Source: Microbacterium sp. BH-3-3-3
GTDB taxonomy: Bacteria > Actinomycetota > Actinomycetes > Actinomycetales > Microbacteriaceae
NCBI RefSeq assembly: GCF_007679045.1
Contig: NZ_VEFS01000001.1
Span: 846,706-910,705 of the forward strand
Direction: 5' to 3'
Length of the DNA: 64,000 bases
How positions within the stretch are numbered: the first letter of the stretch is position 1; every line of letters begins with the position of its first letter. Shown piece by piece: positions 38,475 to 48,582 of the stretch. The position numbers were made by a program, and so were the translations under genes. The notes beneath the pieces were generated by a model. That model was not told where the DNA came from. It worked only from the letters and a program-made list of their open reading frames with translations, and did no database searches.

Positions 38475-39854
38475 TCATGCGTCGGTCGGCTGGTGCGTCA
38501 TGCCGTACGTGTAGGCGCCGTACCCGTAGGTATCGGGCCCCCGGGTCGGCAGCTTGGTCAGGATGACGCCGAGCAGGCGTACATCGGCCGCCGACAGCGC
38601 TTTCGCGGCGTCGGCGAGCTGGGGCTTGCGGGTGGATCCGGATGCCGCGACCAGGATGGCCCCGGTGGCGAAGCGAGCCAGCACGGCGGCGTCGGTGACC
38701 GGCAGCACCGGCGGGCAGTCGACGATCACGTAGTCGAAGGCTTGACGCAGCGTGTCGAGCGTCGCCTCCATCGTCGGCGATCCCACCAGCTCCGCCGGGT
38801 TCGGCGGCTGCGCGCCGGCGGGGAGCACGAACAGGCGGCCGGAGCCGTACGGCTGGAGAAGGGCCGACAGCGGCGCCGCACCCGCCAGGACGGTCGACAG
38901 GCCGGCGCCGCCTTCGATCCCGAAGATCTGCGCGGTGCGCGGCTTGCGCATGTCGGCGTCGACGAGCGCGACGCTCGAGCCGTCTTCGGCCAGGGCCAGG
39001 GCAAGGTTCGCGCTGGTGGTCGACTTGCCCTCGCCCGGGTTGGCACTGGTGACCACGTAGACGGGCGCGCGTCCGTCGAGATTGACGAACTGCAGTGCCG
39101 TGCGCGCGCGGCGGAACGCCTCTGACCGCGGATCGCGTGGCGACTCCTGCACGATGAGGGGCCGCTTGGAGGCGTCGGGGTCGAAGGGGATGCCGCCGAG
39201 GATCGGGGCCGACAGGATCGACTCGACGCTGGCGGCCGTATGGATGCGGGTGTCGATGATCGTGCGGATGATCGCCAGGATGATGCCCGCGCCGGCTCCG
39301 AGCGCGAGGCCCAGGAGCAGGTTCAGACGGTAGTCCGGGGCGGAGGGCTCCAGCGGGACGCGCGCGGGGCTGACCGTCTCGACGCGGAGCAGTCCCACCC
39401 CCTCGGTTCCGCGAGGAGCCTGGAGCTGTTTCTCGACGACGGTCGTGAAGCTCTCCGCGACAGCATTGGCCAATTGCGATGCCTCGCTCGGAACGGCATC
39501 CGTCGCCGTGATGACGATCGTCTGCGTACTCGGCGGATTCTCAGCCGAAATGCGGCTTTCGACATTGTCGTCATTACCGGAGAGCCCGAGTTGAGCGATG
39601 ACGGGATCGACGACGACGGCGCTCGAGACGAGGTCGACGAAGCTCTCGAGCGACTGGCGGACGTAGCTGCGCCCCTGGATCAGGCCGTTCGGCGTGCCAT
39701 TCGTCTCGGCCGCCACGTACAACTCGACCGAGGCCTTGTAGGTGGTGGGCGTCAGCACGGCCAGGGCCGTGCCGGCCGCGGCGCCGATCGCCATGCAAGC
39801 GACGACGAGCAGCCAGCCGCGCCGAATAGCAGCGAGCACGTCACGCAAAAGCAA
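38475..39854 (-). CDS. Wzz-Wzc type polysaccharide tyrosine autokinase (copy 2)
   Basis: 459 residues from TTG 39854, which has GGAGG 8 bases upstream and gives MLLRDVLAAIRRGW, matching copy 1. An ATG at 39902 (475 residues) or 39917 is possible but lacks a ribosome binding site. It has the same layout as copy 1: Wzz domain with two membrane helices, Walker A in SANPGEGKSTTSANL, Walker A' in ALVDADMRKPRT and a Tyr cluster YGYGAYTYGM at the very end, with no Lys-rich tail. The tandem pair probably arose by duplication. Confidence 0.92.
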   Translation of the reverse strand: MLLRDVLAAIRRGWLLVVACMAIGAAAGTALAVLTPTTYKASVELYVAAETNGTPNGLIQGRSYVRQSLESFVDLVSSAVVVDPVIAQLGLSGNDDNVESRISAENPPSTQTIVITATDAVPSEASQLANAVAESFTTVVEKQLQAPRGTEGVGLLRVETVSPARVPLEPSAPDYRLNLLLGLALGAGAGIILAIIRTIIDTRIHTAASVESILSAPILGGIPFDPDASKRPLIVQESPRDPRSEAFRRARTALQFVNLDGRAPVYVVTSANPGEGKSTTSANLALALAEDGSSVALVDADMRKPRTAQIFGIEGGAGLSTVLAGAAPLSALLQPYGSGRLFVLPAGAQPPNPAELVGSPTMEATLDTLRQAFDYVIVDCPPVLPVTDAAVLARFATGAILVAASGSTRKPQLADAAKALSAADVRLLGVILTKLPTRGPDTYGYGAYTYGMTHQPTDA

Positions 39855-39950
39855 AAGCAAATCCTCCGAGCGCTGAACGGGACCGTCCGCCCCGGTTAGC
39901 ATTGAATGCCGACGCACGATCTTTTCACACTACGCGCCAAGAAAATTCTC

Positions 39951-41183
39951 ATGACTCGAATGCAGGACCTCTTCGCTTCTCAGCGGCGACGCGACGAACG
40001 CGTCCGAACTACTCTCGGCGACCCTGCGACCGATCGGCGTCTCGAGGAGATGTTCGATGGTGCGCCCCGCGTCACGTCGGCGCCCACCGACTTCGCCGAC
40101 GAGGTGCAGGCGTTGAACTCCCTCATCGGCAGCCGTCGCGTCGCCGAGCCCGAGCTGCGCGGCGTGAAGAAGCCCGGCCGCCTGCGCCGCAGCCGCAGCA
40201 GCCGCGACTGGCTGTCGATCGGCGCCGCCGCCCTCGCCGTCGTCTCGGTCGTGTCGGCCTCGACCCTGGTGGGCATCTCCGTGGCATCCGCCTCCCCCGC
40301 CTCGGATGCCCTCAACACCCTCACGGCGAACGAGGCGGTGCTGGCCAACAGCATCGAACGGGTCAACAGCAGCATCTCGGCCCTCGAGCAGTCCCGCCAG
40401 ACGGCGAAGAGCGACGCCGAGGCCCTCGCCGCACCTCTCGCCTCACTCGCCCAGATCGCCGAGATCCCCGCCGTCGCCACCGCCGAGACCGCGCGTCAAG
40501 CGCTGCTGGCGGAGATCGACGGCGTGCAGATGCCCGACCAGCTCGCCGCGTACCGACGTCCCGCGATCGACGGCGACTCGCTCGAGTCCGTCGGAACCGC
40601 GATCGACCTCGTCGACACCCGCACGCGCGAGGCGCAGGAGGCGTCGGCGCAGCTGGACGACCTGCGCACGACGCTGGAGAAGACGGTGCAGCCCTTCGAG
40701 GACGCCGTCGCCGGAGTCGGCCGCGAGCTGCCCGCCGTAGCCACCACGCTCGTCACCGAGAACGACCTGGCCGACGAGACGCTGCGCACGAACGTCACCA
40801 GCCTCGCGGCACGCGTGGCCACCGTCGAGAGCCACACCTCGCCCAGCGCCATCAGCGACTTCGTGAACGCCGTAGCCGCGCTCAAGACGGGGCAGCGCAC
40901 GGCGGAGATCGAAGAGGCCGACCGACAGGCCGCCGCCGAAGCCGAGCGTCGTCGCCAGCAGGAGCTGCAGCGTCAGCAGCAGCTGCGGGAACAGCAGCAG
41001 CAGCAGGAACAGCAGCCGCAGCCGTCGACACCGCCCGCGTCACCCGCCCCCAGCCAGCCTGCGCCGGACCCGGTCGAGTCGACGCCGGAACCGTCGCAGC
41101 CGTCGACCGACCCCGGCACTGGCACCGGCACTGGCACCGGCACTGGCACTGGCACTGGCACCGGAACGATCATCGGGCAGTAG
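39951..41183 (+). CDS. Membrane protein with coiled coil and Gln- and Gly-Thr-rich tail
   Basis: 410 residues from ATG 39951 (MTRMQDLFASQRRRDERVRT); the frame is open 15 codons further. A cytoplasmic N-terminus of ~85 residues is followed by one membrane helix (LSIGAAALAVVSVVSASTLV), a long Ala/Glu-rich region likely to form coiled coil, a Gln-rich stretch (about residues 335-365), a Pro/Ser linker and a Gly-Thr repeat. It is divergent from the second tyrosine kinase and may be a partner in the export complex, but I recognise no family. Confidence 0.75.
   Translation: MTRMQDLFASQRRRDERVRTTLGDPATDRRLEEMFDGAPRVTSAPTDFADEVQALNSLIGSRRVAEPELRGVKKPGRLRRSRSSRDWLSIGAAALAVVSVVSASTLVGISVASASPASDALNTLTANEAVLANSIERVNSSISALEQSRQTAKSDAEALAAPLASLAQIAEIPAVATAETARQALLAEIDGVQMPDQLAAYRRPAIDGDSLESVGTAIDLVDTRTREAQEASAQLDDLRTTLEKTVQPFEDAVAGVGRELPAVATTLVTENDLADETLRTNVTSLAARVATVESHTSPSAISDFVNAVAALKTGQRTAEIEEADRQAAAEAERRRQQELQRQQQLREQQQQQEQQPQPSTPPASPAPSQPAPDPVESTPEPSQPSTDPGTGTGTGTGTGTGTGTGTIIGQ
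41115..41162 (+). repeat. Eight tandem hexamers GGCAC(T/C)
   Basis: Eight uninterrupted six-base units, GGCACT or GGCACC, encode (Gly-Thr)8 at the C-terminus of the coiled-coil membrane protein. A change in copy number would alter the tail by whole Gly-Thr units without a frameshift. Confidence 0.95.
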
Positions 41184-41199
41184 TCCCGAACGCCACGCA

Positions 41200-41239
41200 A
41201 CTGCGGCCCGCACCCTCACCGAGGGTCGCGGGCCGCAGT
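41200..41239 (+). terminator. Bidirectional terminator hairpin
   Basis: A stem of about 17 bp with one bulge (CTGCGGCCCGC and its complement outside, ACCCTC/GAGGGT inside) lies between two convergent genes and can serve both. Confidence 0.8.
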
Positions 41240-41257
41240 CGTCTGCCGGGAGCGGGG

Positions 41258-41854
41258 TCAGCGAGTGAGCGCGAGCCGCACGACGCGGACGACCTGCTCC
41301 ACGGCAGGGGCCAACTGCGACGCGGTGAGCTCGTAGGTCTCCCACGACCGGCGGTACGGGTCGACGATGTCGTCGTCGGCCGGGTCCGCGGGAGGAGGCG
41401 TCAGACCGCGCACCCCGGTCACCGCGTCGATGGCCGCCTTCAGTCGCCGCGAGTCGTCGTCGCCCGCGGCAGACGCATCGCCGACGATGTCGGCATCCGG
41501 AACCTCCGCCGCGAGCCGCGCGAACTCCCGCAGCGTCAGCGTCGACCGCAGCCGTGCCGGGTTGAGCTCGACGATGCGGCGTCGGTGCTCGCGACTCATC
41601 GCGAGGATGAGGTCGGGGGCGCGCAGGTGGGCTTCGGTGAGGTAGGTCGCCCGGTGGCCCTCGATCAGCGCGGGGTCGACCGCCAGCTGCGCCGCGAGGC
41701 GCTTCGTCTCGTCGGTCATCGACTCGCCCTGCAGTCCGTACGTGCCGGCGCTGGTGACCTGCACGTCGAGGTCGGCGAGCCGGGTCGCCAGCATCGTGGC
41801 GGCCAGGGGCGAACGGCACACGTTGCCCGTGCACACGGTCATGATCTCGATCAT
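41258..41854 (-). CDS. Low-molecular-weight protein tyrosine phosphatase
   Basis: 198 residues from ATG 41854. The P-loop MTVCTGNVCRSP has the nucleophile Cys8 and Arg14 (C-x5-R-S), and a DPYRRSWETY segment near the end carries the general-acid Asp. Phosphatases of this kind reverse BY-kinase autophosphorylation, which fits the two tyrosine kinases in the locus. A region near residues 130-160 (DDDSRRLKAAIDAVTGVRGL) is longer than in compact family members. Upstream in-frame codons belong to the overlapping VanZ gene region. Confidence 0.92.
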   Translation of the reverse strand: MIEIMTVCTGNVCRSPLAATMLATRLADLDVQVTSAGTYGLQGESMTDETKRLAAQLAVDPALIEGHRATYLTEAHLRAPDLILAMSREHRRRIVELNPARLRSTLTLREFARLAAEVPDADIVGDASAAGDDDSRRLKAAIDAVTGVRGLTPPPADPADDDIVDPYRRSWETYELTASQLAPAVEQVVRVVRLALTR

Positions 41855-41945
41855 CGGAACTCCGTCTTCGTTCGCGCGCGACTCGATCGGCGCGCGGGGA
41901 TGGGGGTGGGGGAAAAGGCACTCGCGGATGCCGAGGACGAGGCCG

Positions 41946-42542
41946 TCATCGGCGATCCGCCCGCGGCGCACCGGGGCGGGGGCCCGCGGCATCCGGTCGA
42001 GGAGGGACGGCGGCGCGCTGGGCGTTCATCATCGCGACGTTGCGTTCCCACAACGCCCGGGCCACGATCTTGCGGTCACGACCCTCGACGAACACGCGCA
42101 GCACGATCACGATCGCGACGCCGATGTACCCGCCGATCGTGTTGGCGAGCACGTCGAACACGCTCGCGAAGCGCTGCGAGAGGAAGAGCCCCTGCAGCAC
42201 CTCGATCACCGTGGAGGTCGCCGGCACGATCACGAGCGCGAGCCAGAAGAGCCGGCGCGGGACCAGGAGACCGACGAGGAAGCCCAGGGGGACGAACATG
42301 GCGATGTTGGCGCTGAACTCCAACTGCGAGTACCCGAACCACTCCGGCACCCCGTTGCGGTGCAGCACGGCGAGGAAGCGCGAGATCGCGCCCTGGTATC
42401 CGCGGTCCAACGGCGTGGGCGACATGGTCATCGCCACCACGACCGCCGCGTAGATCAGCAGCAGCACCGACGCACTTCCCACGCGCGCATGGCTGCGCGG
42501 CGGGGCCTGTCCGGGAAGGGGAAGCAGAGCAGCCTCCATCAT
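41946..42542 (-). CDS. VanZ family membrane protein
   Basis: 198 residues with four membrane helices. The VanZ pattern is present: an early helix, then SQLEFSANIAMFVPLGFLVG and STVIEVLQGLFLSQRFASVF with DVLANTIGGYIG. The C-terminus is Arg/Pro-rich. VanZ proteins are often found in envelope loci; their activity is not known here. It lies upstream of the phosphatase gene on the same strand. Confidence 0.85.
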   Translation of the reverse strand: MMEAALLPLPGQAPPRSHARVGSASVLLLIYAAVVVAMTMSPTPLDRGYQGAISRFLAVLHRNGVPEWFGYSQLEFSANIAMFVPLGFLVGLLVPRRLFWLALVIVPATSTVIEVLQGLFLSQRFASVFDVLANTIGGYIGVAIVIVLRVFVEGRDRKIVARALWERNVAMMNAQRAAVPPRPDAAGPRPGAPRADRR

Positions 42543-42628
42543 TCGGGAGCGGGTCGAAGCTCGCTGGCGTACGAGACAGTCACACTACCGGCCCACGGGG
42601 AGCGCCCCGCGCACGGCCGGTACATGCG

Positions 42629-44542
42629 TCACTGCCCGAACAACGAACCGCACGAGGCGTCGACGGTCACCGAGGTGTCGGTGGCGGTCGGCGAATGCCG
42701 CAGCTCGAGCGGGCCGAGCGGACCGTCGGGCAGCTTCACGGTCGAGGTGAGCGTACGGGTCTCCCCCGTCGGCAGCACGACCAGTCGGTTCACCGCGGTG
42801 TTGCCCTTCTCCGTGCCCGACCGGTCGAAACCGCCCCGATCGCTCGACGCGGGATCGGTCGAGACGATCTCTCCCCCGGGAGGGGCGAAGAACAGCACGT
42901 TCAGCATCATCGAGGTCGCGGGCAGACCGTTCGCCGCGTTGCGCTCACCCAGCGTGTAGGCGCTGCGCCCCTCCGTCGGCACCGAGCTCGACAGAGTGGT
43001 CGTGGTGGTGATGGTGCGCGCGGTGGGGTCGCAGACGGCGGACACGGACTGGGTGAGGTAGTACTCGAGCTTTCCGACCGAGTAGTCGTTCAGATAAGTG
43101 CCCACCTGCGTCTTGACCGTGTTGTCGGCGCGCAGGCCGCCGTCGAGGCCGACCTCGGTGACCAGCTGCTGCGCCTCGGGAGAGGTGAACGAGAGATTGA
43201 TGCGCTTCTCTTCGGCCGACTGCGTGAGTGCGTCGAGCATCTTCGTCGGGTCCCACTTGGTCGAGGTGAGGTGACGGAAGACCTTGTCGGACACGGCGGC
43301 GAAGAACGCGTCCGAGCTGCGCGCCGTGGGGAACTTCTGGTACGCGTCGCTCAGCAGCACCTTCACGGCGTTGTCGCCGTTGATCTGCTGACCCGCGACG
43401 TCGACGGGGCCCGCGACCTGGAGCATGTGCGAGAGCACGACGGGGTCGATGGAGATGACACCGTCGAACCGGCCCCCGTTCACCTCCGTGTAGGCGTCGC
43501 TGAAGAGCTGCGCCGTCGTCGGGAAGTCCGGCGTCATGGTGTTGTCCTGCGAGTAGTGCGCGAACGACGAGGGGTACAGCGACATGGTCTCGGCCGGGAG
43601 GTCGGTGAACTGCACGCCGGCGCCCTCGGGACCGTAGAACGTGCTCGGTCCGCCCTGGTCGAGCAGCGAGAACGCACCCTGGTCGACGTCCATGATGATG
43701 TTCGCGGAGGGGTTTCCTCCGGTCGCGCGGCTCTCGGCGTTGTTCTGGAAGACCACGAGGTACTTCTTCGGACCGTTCGCCCCCGCGATGTCGAGAAGAG
43801 TCGGCAGATACCGGTTCGCGATGTCGAGGGCGGGCGCTGCGCGATCGACCACGTCGCGGATCTCGTCGACGGGACCGCTGACGGGCGAGAGCAGCTGGTC
43901 CGAATCGATGCCGTCGGTCTCGGCCTTGGCCGCGCTGAAGGCTTGCGACATCGCCGGCAGGGCGTCCTGCGCCTGGACGAAGGGCTGCAGGTTGATGCCG
44001 CCGCCGTCGAGGGTCAGCTTCGACAGGTCGGTCTGCGCGAGCATCTGGATGCCGGGCGGAAGGGCGTCCTTCACAAGGATGTCCGCGGCGCGGGTCACGC
44101 GGGACACGGCGTCGATGTTCACCCCGACGACCGGGAACTGCGCGGCCATGTCCCACAGGGGGGTGTTCACGGTGGCTGCCGCACGCGAGGTGCGCTCGCT
44201 CAGGTCGGCGGCCGCCTGCTGGAGCCCGGCCTCGTCACGGGCTTCGGCGAGAGGACCGAGGCTCGAGATCGACGACTTCGCCGCCAGCAGGTCGTCACGC
44301 ACGTCGAGTGCCTGCACGGCGAGGGTGGCGCCCAGGATGCCGGCGAAGGCAGCGGCGCCGCCGACGACCCCGAACACCCCGCCGACGACCCACGGCCACA
44401 CGCGGCGCCGGGGGGCGTCGTCTTCGTCGTCGTACCGCGACCGACGCGGGGGGTCGTCCGTCGGCGTCGAGTCGAAGACGTCGAGGTCGGAATCTCCTCG
44501 CGTCGCCTGACTTCTCGCATCTCGTCGCAGACGTTCACCCAT
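42629..44542 (-). CDS. DUF4012 domain membrane protein (second copy)
   Basis: 637 residues. An acidic then Arg-rich cytoplasmic N-terminus of ~50 residues precedes one membrane helix (VWPWVVGGVFGVVGGAAAFA) and a large extracytoplasmic part with the DUF4012 signature KKYLVVFQNNAESRATGGNP. It has the same layout as the protein at 1674-3443 and similar later blocks (VISIDPVVLSHMLQVAGPVD). It closes the polysaccharide locus, which supports a role in polymer export or attachment for this family. Confidence 0.9.
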   Translation of the reverse strand: MGERLRRDARSQATRGDSDLDVFDSTPTDDPPRRSRYDDEDDAPRRRVWPWVVGGVFGVVGGAAAFAGILGATLAVQALDVRDDLLAAKSSISSLGPLAEARDEAGLQQAAADLSERTSRAAATVNTPLWDMAAQFPVVGVNIDAVSRVTRAADILVKDALPPGIQMLAQTDLSKLTLDGGGINLQPFVQAQDALPAMSQAFSAAKAETDGIDSDQLLSPVSGPVDEIRDVVDRAAPALDIANRYLPTLLDIAGANGPKKYLVVFQNNAESRATGGNPSANIIMDVDQGAFSLLDQGGPSTFYGPEGAGVQFTDLPAETMSLYPSSFAHYSQDNTMTPDFPTTAQLFSDAYTEVNGGRFDGVISIDPVVLSHMLQVAGPVDVAGQQINGDNAVKVLLSDAYQKFPTARSSDAFFAAVSDKVFRHLTSTKWDPTKMLDALTQSAEEKRINLSFTSPEAQQLVTEVGLDGGLRADNTVKTQVGTYLNDYSVGKLEYYLTQSVSAVCDPTARTITTTTTLSSSVPTEGRSAYTLGERNAANGLPATSMMLNVLFFAPPGGEIVSTDPASSDRGGFDRSGTEKGNTAVNRLVVLPTGETRTLTSTVKLPDGPLGPLELRHSPTATDTSVTVDASCGSLFGQ

Positions 44543-44656
44543 GGGATGAATTCTAGTTGAGGCTCCCTGGACGTCCTTGGGGCGCGATTGCGCTCCGCGG
44601 ACACCCGCGGGATCGCCCCGACGAACCGGGCCGCGTCGGCCCCCGCGGGAGACGGC

Positions 44657-44941
44657 TCAGACGAAGGGCAGGGCGATCAGGATGCCGGCGGCGACGCACG
44701 CCGACGTGAGCCCGCCGACCACCGGCATGGCCGTGGCGCGTCCGCGGCGACCGACGACGAATCCGATGACCGCGAGGACCACGCCCACCGCAGCGATCGC
44801 GAGGCCGGTGCCCACCGCCTGCGCGACGACGGTGCCCGAGCCCGCGAGCAGAAGCACGGCGACCCCCACGACGGGCACCGCGACGGCGGCGATCGCGAGG
44901 AGCAGGGACAGCACACCGAGCAGACGGGACAAGGAATTCAC
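44657..44941 (-). CDS. Small membrane protein
   Basis: 94 residues from GTG 44941 (MNSLSRLLGVLSLLLAIAAV) with three hydrophobic helices and an Arg-rich loop GRRGRATAMP. The frame is open 27 codons further upstream to an ATG at 45022, but that part overlaps the tuf terminator. Nothing suggests a function. Confidence 0.65.
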   Translation of the reverse strand: MNSLSRLLGVLSLLLAIAAVAVPVVGVAVLLLAGSGTVVAQAVGTGLAIAAVGVVLAVIGFVVGRRGRATAMPVVGGLTSACVAAGILIALPFV

Positions 44942-45020
44942 CCGAGCGACTCTACCGGGCGGCTCGCGTGCGCCCCGGCCGGAATGCTGTGGGGGGGAAG
45001 AGATGTCCCCCGGGAACGAC

Positions 45021-45046
45021 AAAGGCCGGGCCCGAAGGCCCGGCCT
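45021..45046 (-). terminator. Intrinsic terminator of tuf
   Basis: AGGCCGGGCC and its complement form a 10-bp stem around a 4-base loop, followed on the minus strand by TTTGTCGTT. It begins 25 bases past the tuf stop. Confidence 0.85.
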
Positions 45047-45070
45047 GTGCCGAGTGAAGTCTGGAAGGAC

Positions 45071-46264
45071 TTACTTGACGATCTTGGTGACGGTACCGGC
45101 ACCGACGGTGCGGCCACCCTCACGGATCGCGTAGCCGAGGCCCTCTTCCATGGCGATCGGCTGGATCAGCTCGACCGACATCTCCGTGGTGTCACCGGGC
45201 ATGACCATCTCGGTGCCCTCGGGCAGCGTGATGACGCCGGTCACGTCGGTGGTGCGGAAGTAGAACTGCGGGCGGTAGTTCGTGAAGAACGGGTTGTGAC
45301 GGCCGCCCTCTTCCTTGGACAGGATGTACGCCGTGCCCTCGAAGTTGGTGTGCGGGGTGACCGAACCGGGCTTGACGATGACCTGGCCACGCTCGACGTC
45401 GTCACGCTTGGTGCCGCGGAGGAGCAGACCACAGTTCTCGCCGGCCCAGGCCTCGTCGAGCTGCTTGTGGAACATCTCGATACCCGTGACCGTGGTCTTC
45501 TGCGTCGGGCGGATGCCGACGATCTCGACCTCGGAGTTGATCGCGAGGGTACCGCGCTCGGCGCGACCCGTGACGACCGTTCCACGACCGGTGATGGTGA
45601 AGACGTCCTCGATGGGCATGAGGAACGGCTTGTCCTTGTCACGCACCGGGTCGGGGATCGACTCGTCGACGGCTTCCATGAGCTCGACGATCGAGTTGAC
45701 CCACTGCTCGTCACCCTCGAGAGCCTTGAGGCCCGAGACGCGCACGACGGGGGCGTTGTCGCCATCGAAGTCCTGCGACGACAGAAGCTCGCGAACCTCG
45801 AGCTCGACGAGCTCCAGGATCTCCTCGTCGTCGACCATGTCGCTCTTGTTCAGCGCGACGAGCAGGTACGGCACGCCGACCTGCTTGGCGAGCAGAACGT
45901 GCTCACGCGTCTGAGCCATCGGGCCGTCGGTGGCGGCGACCACGAGGATCGCGCCGTCCATCTGAGCGGCACCGGTGATCATGTTCTTGATGTAGTCGGC
46001 GTGACCGGGGGCGTCGACGTGAGCGTAGTGACGCTTGGGGGTCTCGTACTCGACGTGCGAGATGTTGATCGTGATGCCGCGCTGACGCTCTTCGGGCGCC
46101 GAGTCGATCGACGCGAAGTCGCGCTGAACGTTGGTGGCCGACGGGAACTTGTCGGCGAGCACCTTCGAGATGGCAGCGGTGAGCGTGGTCTTGCCGTGGT
46201 CGACGTGACCGATCGTTCCGATGTTCACGTGCGGCTTGGTCCGCTCGAACTTGGCCTTAGCCAC
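45071..46264 (-). CDS. tuf: Elongation factor Tu
   Basis: 397 residues, full length. EF-Tu delivers aminoacyl-tRNA to the ribosome. [14 protein letters not shown] (P-loop), [12 protein letters not shown] (switch I), [13 protein letters not shown] (switch II) and NKSDMV (guanine specificity) are all present. It follows fusA after 161 bases that contain a large hairpin, so it may also have its own promoter. Confidence 0.98.
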   Translation of the reverse strand: MAKAKFERTKPHVNIGTIGHVDHGKTTLTAAISKVLADKFPSATNVQRDFASIDSAPEERQRGITINISHVEYETPKRHYAHVDAPGHADYIKNMITGAAQMDGAILVVAATDGPMAQTREHVLLAKQVGVPYLLVALNKSDMVDDEEILELVELEVRELLSSQDFDGDNAPVVRVSGLKALEGDEQWVNSIVELMEAVDESIPDPVRDKDKPFLMPIEDVFTITGRGTVVTGRAERGTLAINSEVEIVGIRPTQKTTVTGIEMFHKQLDEAWAGENCGLLLRGTKRDDVERGQVIVKPGSVTPHTNFEGTAYILSKEEGGRHNPFFTNYRPQFYFRTTDVTGVITLPEGTEMVMPGDTTEMSVELIQPIAMEEGLGYAIREGGRTVGAGTVTKIVK

Positions 46265-46370
46265 TGGGTCCTCCTCAGGACGTTGGTTGCGACGTCTCGG
46301 GCACTGGATTGCGACCGATTCTTCGCGGGGATGGTTCTCAGATTACTAGAGAGTCGGTATTCAGTTTGAG

Positions 46371-46414
46371 CGGATGCCGGGAACCCGAGCAGAACCCGGG
46401 ATTCCCGGCATCCG
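46371..46414 (-). terminator. Large hairpin between fusA and tuf
   Basis: CGGATGCCGGGAA (46371-46383) pairs with its complement at 46402-46414, with a further CCCG/CGGG pairing inside. It starts 12 bases after the fusA stop. No T tract follows, so attenuation or 3'-end protection is as likely as termination. Confidence 0.6.
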
Positions 46415-46425
46415 TGAGAGCGGTG

Positions 46426-48540
46426 TTACTCGCCCTTGTTCTTCTGGACGATCTCGTCAGCGACGGCGCGAGGAACCTCGGCGTAGCTGTCGAACTCCAT
46501 CGAGTACACGGCGCGGCCCGAGGTCTTCGAGCGCAGGTCGCCGATGTAGCCGAACATCTCGGACAGCGGGACGAGCGCCCGCACGACCTTGACACCCTGA
46601 GCGTCTTCCATCGACTGGATCTGCCCGCGACGCGAGTTCAGGTCGCCGATGACGTCGCCCATGTACTCCTCGGGAGTACGCACCTCGACCGACATGAGCG
46701 GCTCGAGGATGACGGGGTTGGCCTTGCGGATCGCTTCCTTGAAGCCCATGGAGCCGGCGATCTTGAACGCCATTTCCGAGGAGTCGACGTCGTGCGACGC
46801 GCCATCGAGCAGGATCGCCTTGACGCCCACCATGGGGTAGCCGGCGAGCACGCCGACGTTCATGGCGTCCTGGAAGCCCTGGTCGGTCGGCGAGATGTAC
46901 TCGCGCGGGATACGACCACCGCTGACCTTGTTCTCGAACTCGTAGGTCTTGTCGGCCGTGACCTCGAGGGGCTCGAGCGCGAACTGGATCTTCGCGAACT
47001 GACCCGAACCACCGGTCTGCTTCTTGTGGGTGTAGTCGTGACGCTCGACGGTCTTCTTGATCGTCTCGCGGTACGCCACCTGCGGCTTGCCGACGTTGGC
47101 CTCGACCTTGAACTCGCGCTTCATGCGGTCCACGAGGATGTCGAGGTGCAGCTCGCCCATGCCCTTGATGACCGTCTGGCCGGTGTCGTTGTTCTGCTCG
47201 ACACGGAACGTCGGGTCTTCTTCGGCCAGCTTCTGGATCGCGAGACCCAGCTTCTCCTGGTCGGCCTTGGTCTTGGGCTCGATCGCGACCTCGATGACCG
47301 GCTCGGGGAACGTCATCGACTCGAGGACGACCTGGTTCTGCGCGTCGCAGAGGGTGTCGCCGGTCGTGGTGTCCTTCAGGCCGATGACCGCGTAGATGTG
47401 GCCGGCGGTGACCGAGGGAACCGGGTTCTCCTTGTTGGCGTACATCTGGAAGATCTTCCCGATGCGCTCCTTCTTGGACTTCGTCGAGTTGACGATCTGC
47501 GCGCCCGAGTCGAGGTGACCGGAGTACACGCGGATGTAGGTCAGACGACCGAAGAAGGGGTGCGTGACGATCTTGAACGCCAGCGCGGTGAAGGGCTCTT
47601 CACGATCGGCGTGCCGCTCGATGATCGTCTCTTCGTTCTTCGGGTCGTGCGCCTCGATGGCCGGCACGTCGAGGGGCGACGGCAGGTAGTCGATGACGGC
47701 GTCCAGCATGGGCTGCACACCGCGGTTCTTGAACGCCGAGCCGCAGAGCACCGGGTAGATCTCCGAGTTGACCGTCATCTTGCGGATGGCGGCCTTGATC
47801 TCGGCGACGGTGAGCTCTTCGCCGCCGAAGTGCTTCTCGAGAAGCTCCTCGTCGGTCTCGGCGACGGTCTCGAGGAGCTCTTCGCGGTACTTCGCGACGA
47901 CGTCGGCCATGTCGGCCGGGATCTCCTGGATGTCGTACTTGGCGCCCATGGTGACATCACCCTTGGCGTCGCCCGCCCAGACGAGTGCGCGCATCTCGAC
48001 GAGGTCGACGACACCGATGAAGTCGTTCTCGACGCCGATGGGCAGCTGGATGACCAGCGGCTTCGCCTTGAGCTTGTTGATGATGGTGTCGACGGTGAAG
48101 TAGAAGTCCGCGCCGAGCTTGTCCATCTTGTTGACAAAGCAGATGCGGGGGACGTTGTACTTGTCGGCCTGACGCCACACGGTCTCGGACTGGGGCTCGA
48201 CGCCCTCCTTGCCGTCGAAGACGGCGACGGCGCCATCGAGCACGCGGAGCGAGCGCTCCACCTCGACGGTGAAGTCGACGTGACCGGGGGTGTCGATGAT
48301 GTTGATCTGGTTCTTGTCCCAGAAGCACGTCACAGCAGCGGAGGTGATCGTGATGCCACGCTCCTGCTCCTGCTCCATCCAGTCGGTCGTCGAGGCGCCG
48401 TCGTGGGTCTCGCCGATCTTGTGGTTGGTTCCCGTGTAGTACAGGATGCGCTCGGTGGTCGTCGTCTTGCCGGCATCGATGTGCGCCATGATGCCGATGT
48501 TGCGGACCTTGGTCAGGTCGGTGAGCACGTCTTGTGCCAC
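46426..48540 (-). CDS. fusA: Elongation factor G
   Basis: 704 residues from GTG 48540. EF-G drives translocation by GTP hydrolysis. [20 protein letters not shown] (P-loop), [14 protein letters not shown] and [20 protein letters not shown] are intact. The GTG is chosen because AGGAAG lies about 6 bases upstream and the family length is matched; the frame stays open another 14 codons. It follows rpsG with a long hairpin in the gap. Confidence 0.97.
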   Translation of the reverse strand: MAQDVLTDLTKVRNIGIMAHIDAGKTTTTERILYYTGTNHKIGETHDGASTTDWMEQEQERGITITSAAVTCFWDKNQINIIDTPGHVDFTVEVERSLRVLDGAVAVFDGKEGVEPQSETVWRQADKYNVPRICFVNKMDKLGADFYFTVDTIINKLKAKPLVIQLPIGVENDFIGVVDLVEMRALVWAGDAKGDVTMGAKYDIQEIPADMADVVAKYREELLETVAETDEELLEKHFGGEELTVAEIKAAIRKMTVNSEIYPVLCGSAFKNRGVQPMLDAVIDYLPSPLDVPAIEAHDPKNEETIIERHADREEPFTALAFKIVTHPFFGRLTYIRVYSGHLDSGAQIVNSTKSKKERIGKIFQMYANKENPVPSVTAGHIYAVIGLKDTTTGDTLCDAQNQVVLESMTFPEPVIEVAIEPKTKADQEKLGLAIQKLAEEDPTFRVEQNNDTGQTVIKGMGELHLDILVDRMKREFKVEANVGKPQVAYRETIKKTVERHDYTHKKQTGGSGQFAKIQFALEPLEVTADKTYEFENKVSGGRIPREYISPTDQGFQDAMNVGVLAGYPMVGVKAILLDGASHDVDSSEMAFKIAGSMGFKEAIRKANPVILEPLMSVEVRTPEEYMGDVIGDLNSRRGQIQSMEDAQGVKVVRALVPLSEMFGYIGDLRSKTSGRAVYSMEFDSYAEVPRAVADEIVQKNKGE

Positions 48541-48582
48541 GGGTGTCTTCCTTACCTGTTGGGAGGTTGATGCCGGGCCCAT

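Noticed and set aside
41855..41992. Longer N-terminus for the tyrosine phosphatase
   Set aside because: The catalytic P-loop must start within about 10 residues of the N-terminus in this family; the upstream codons are Pro/Arg-rich and overlap the VanZ gene.
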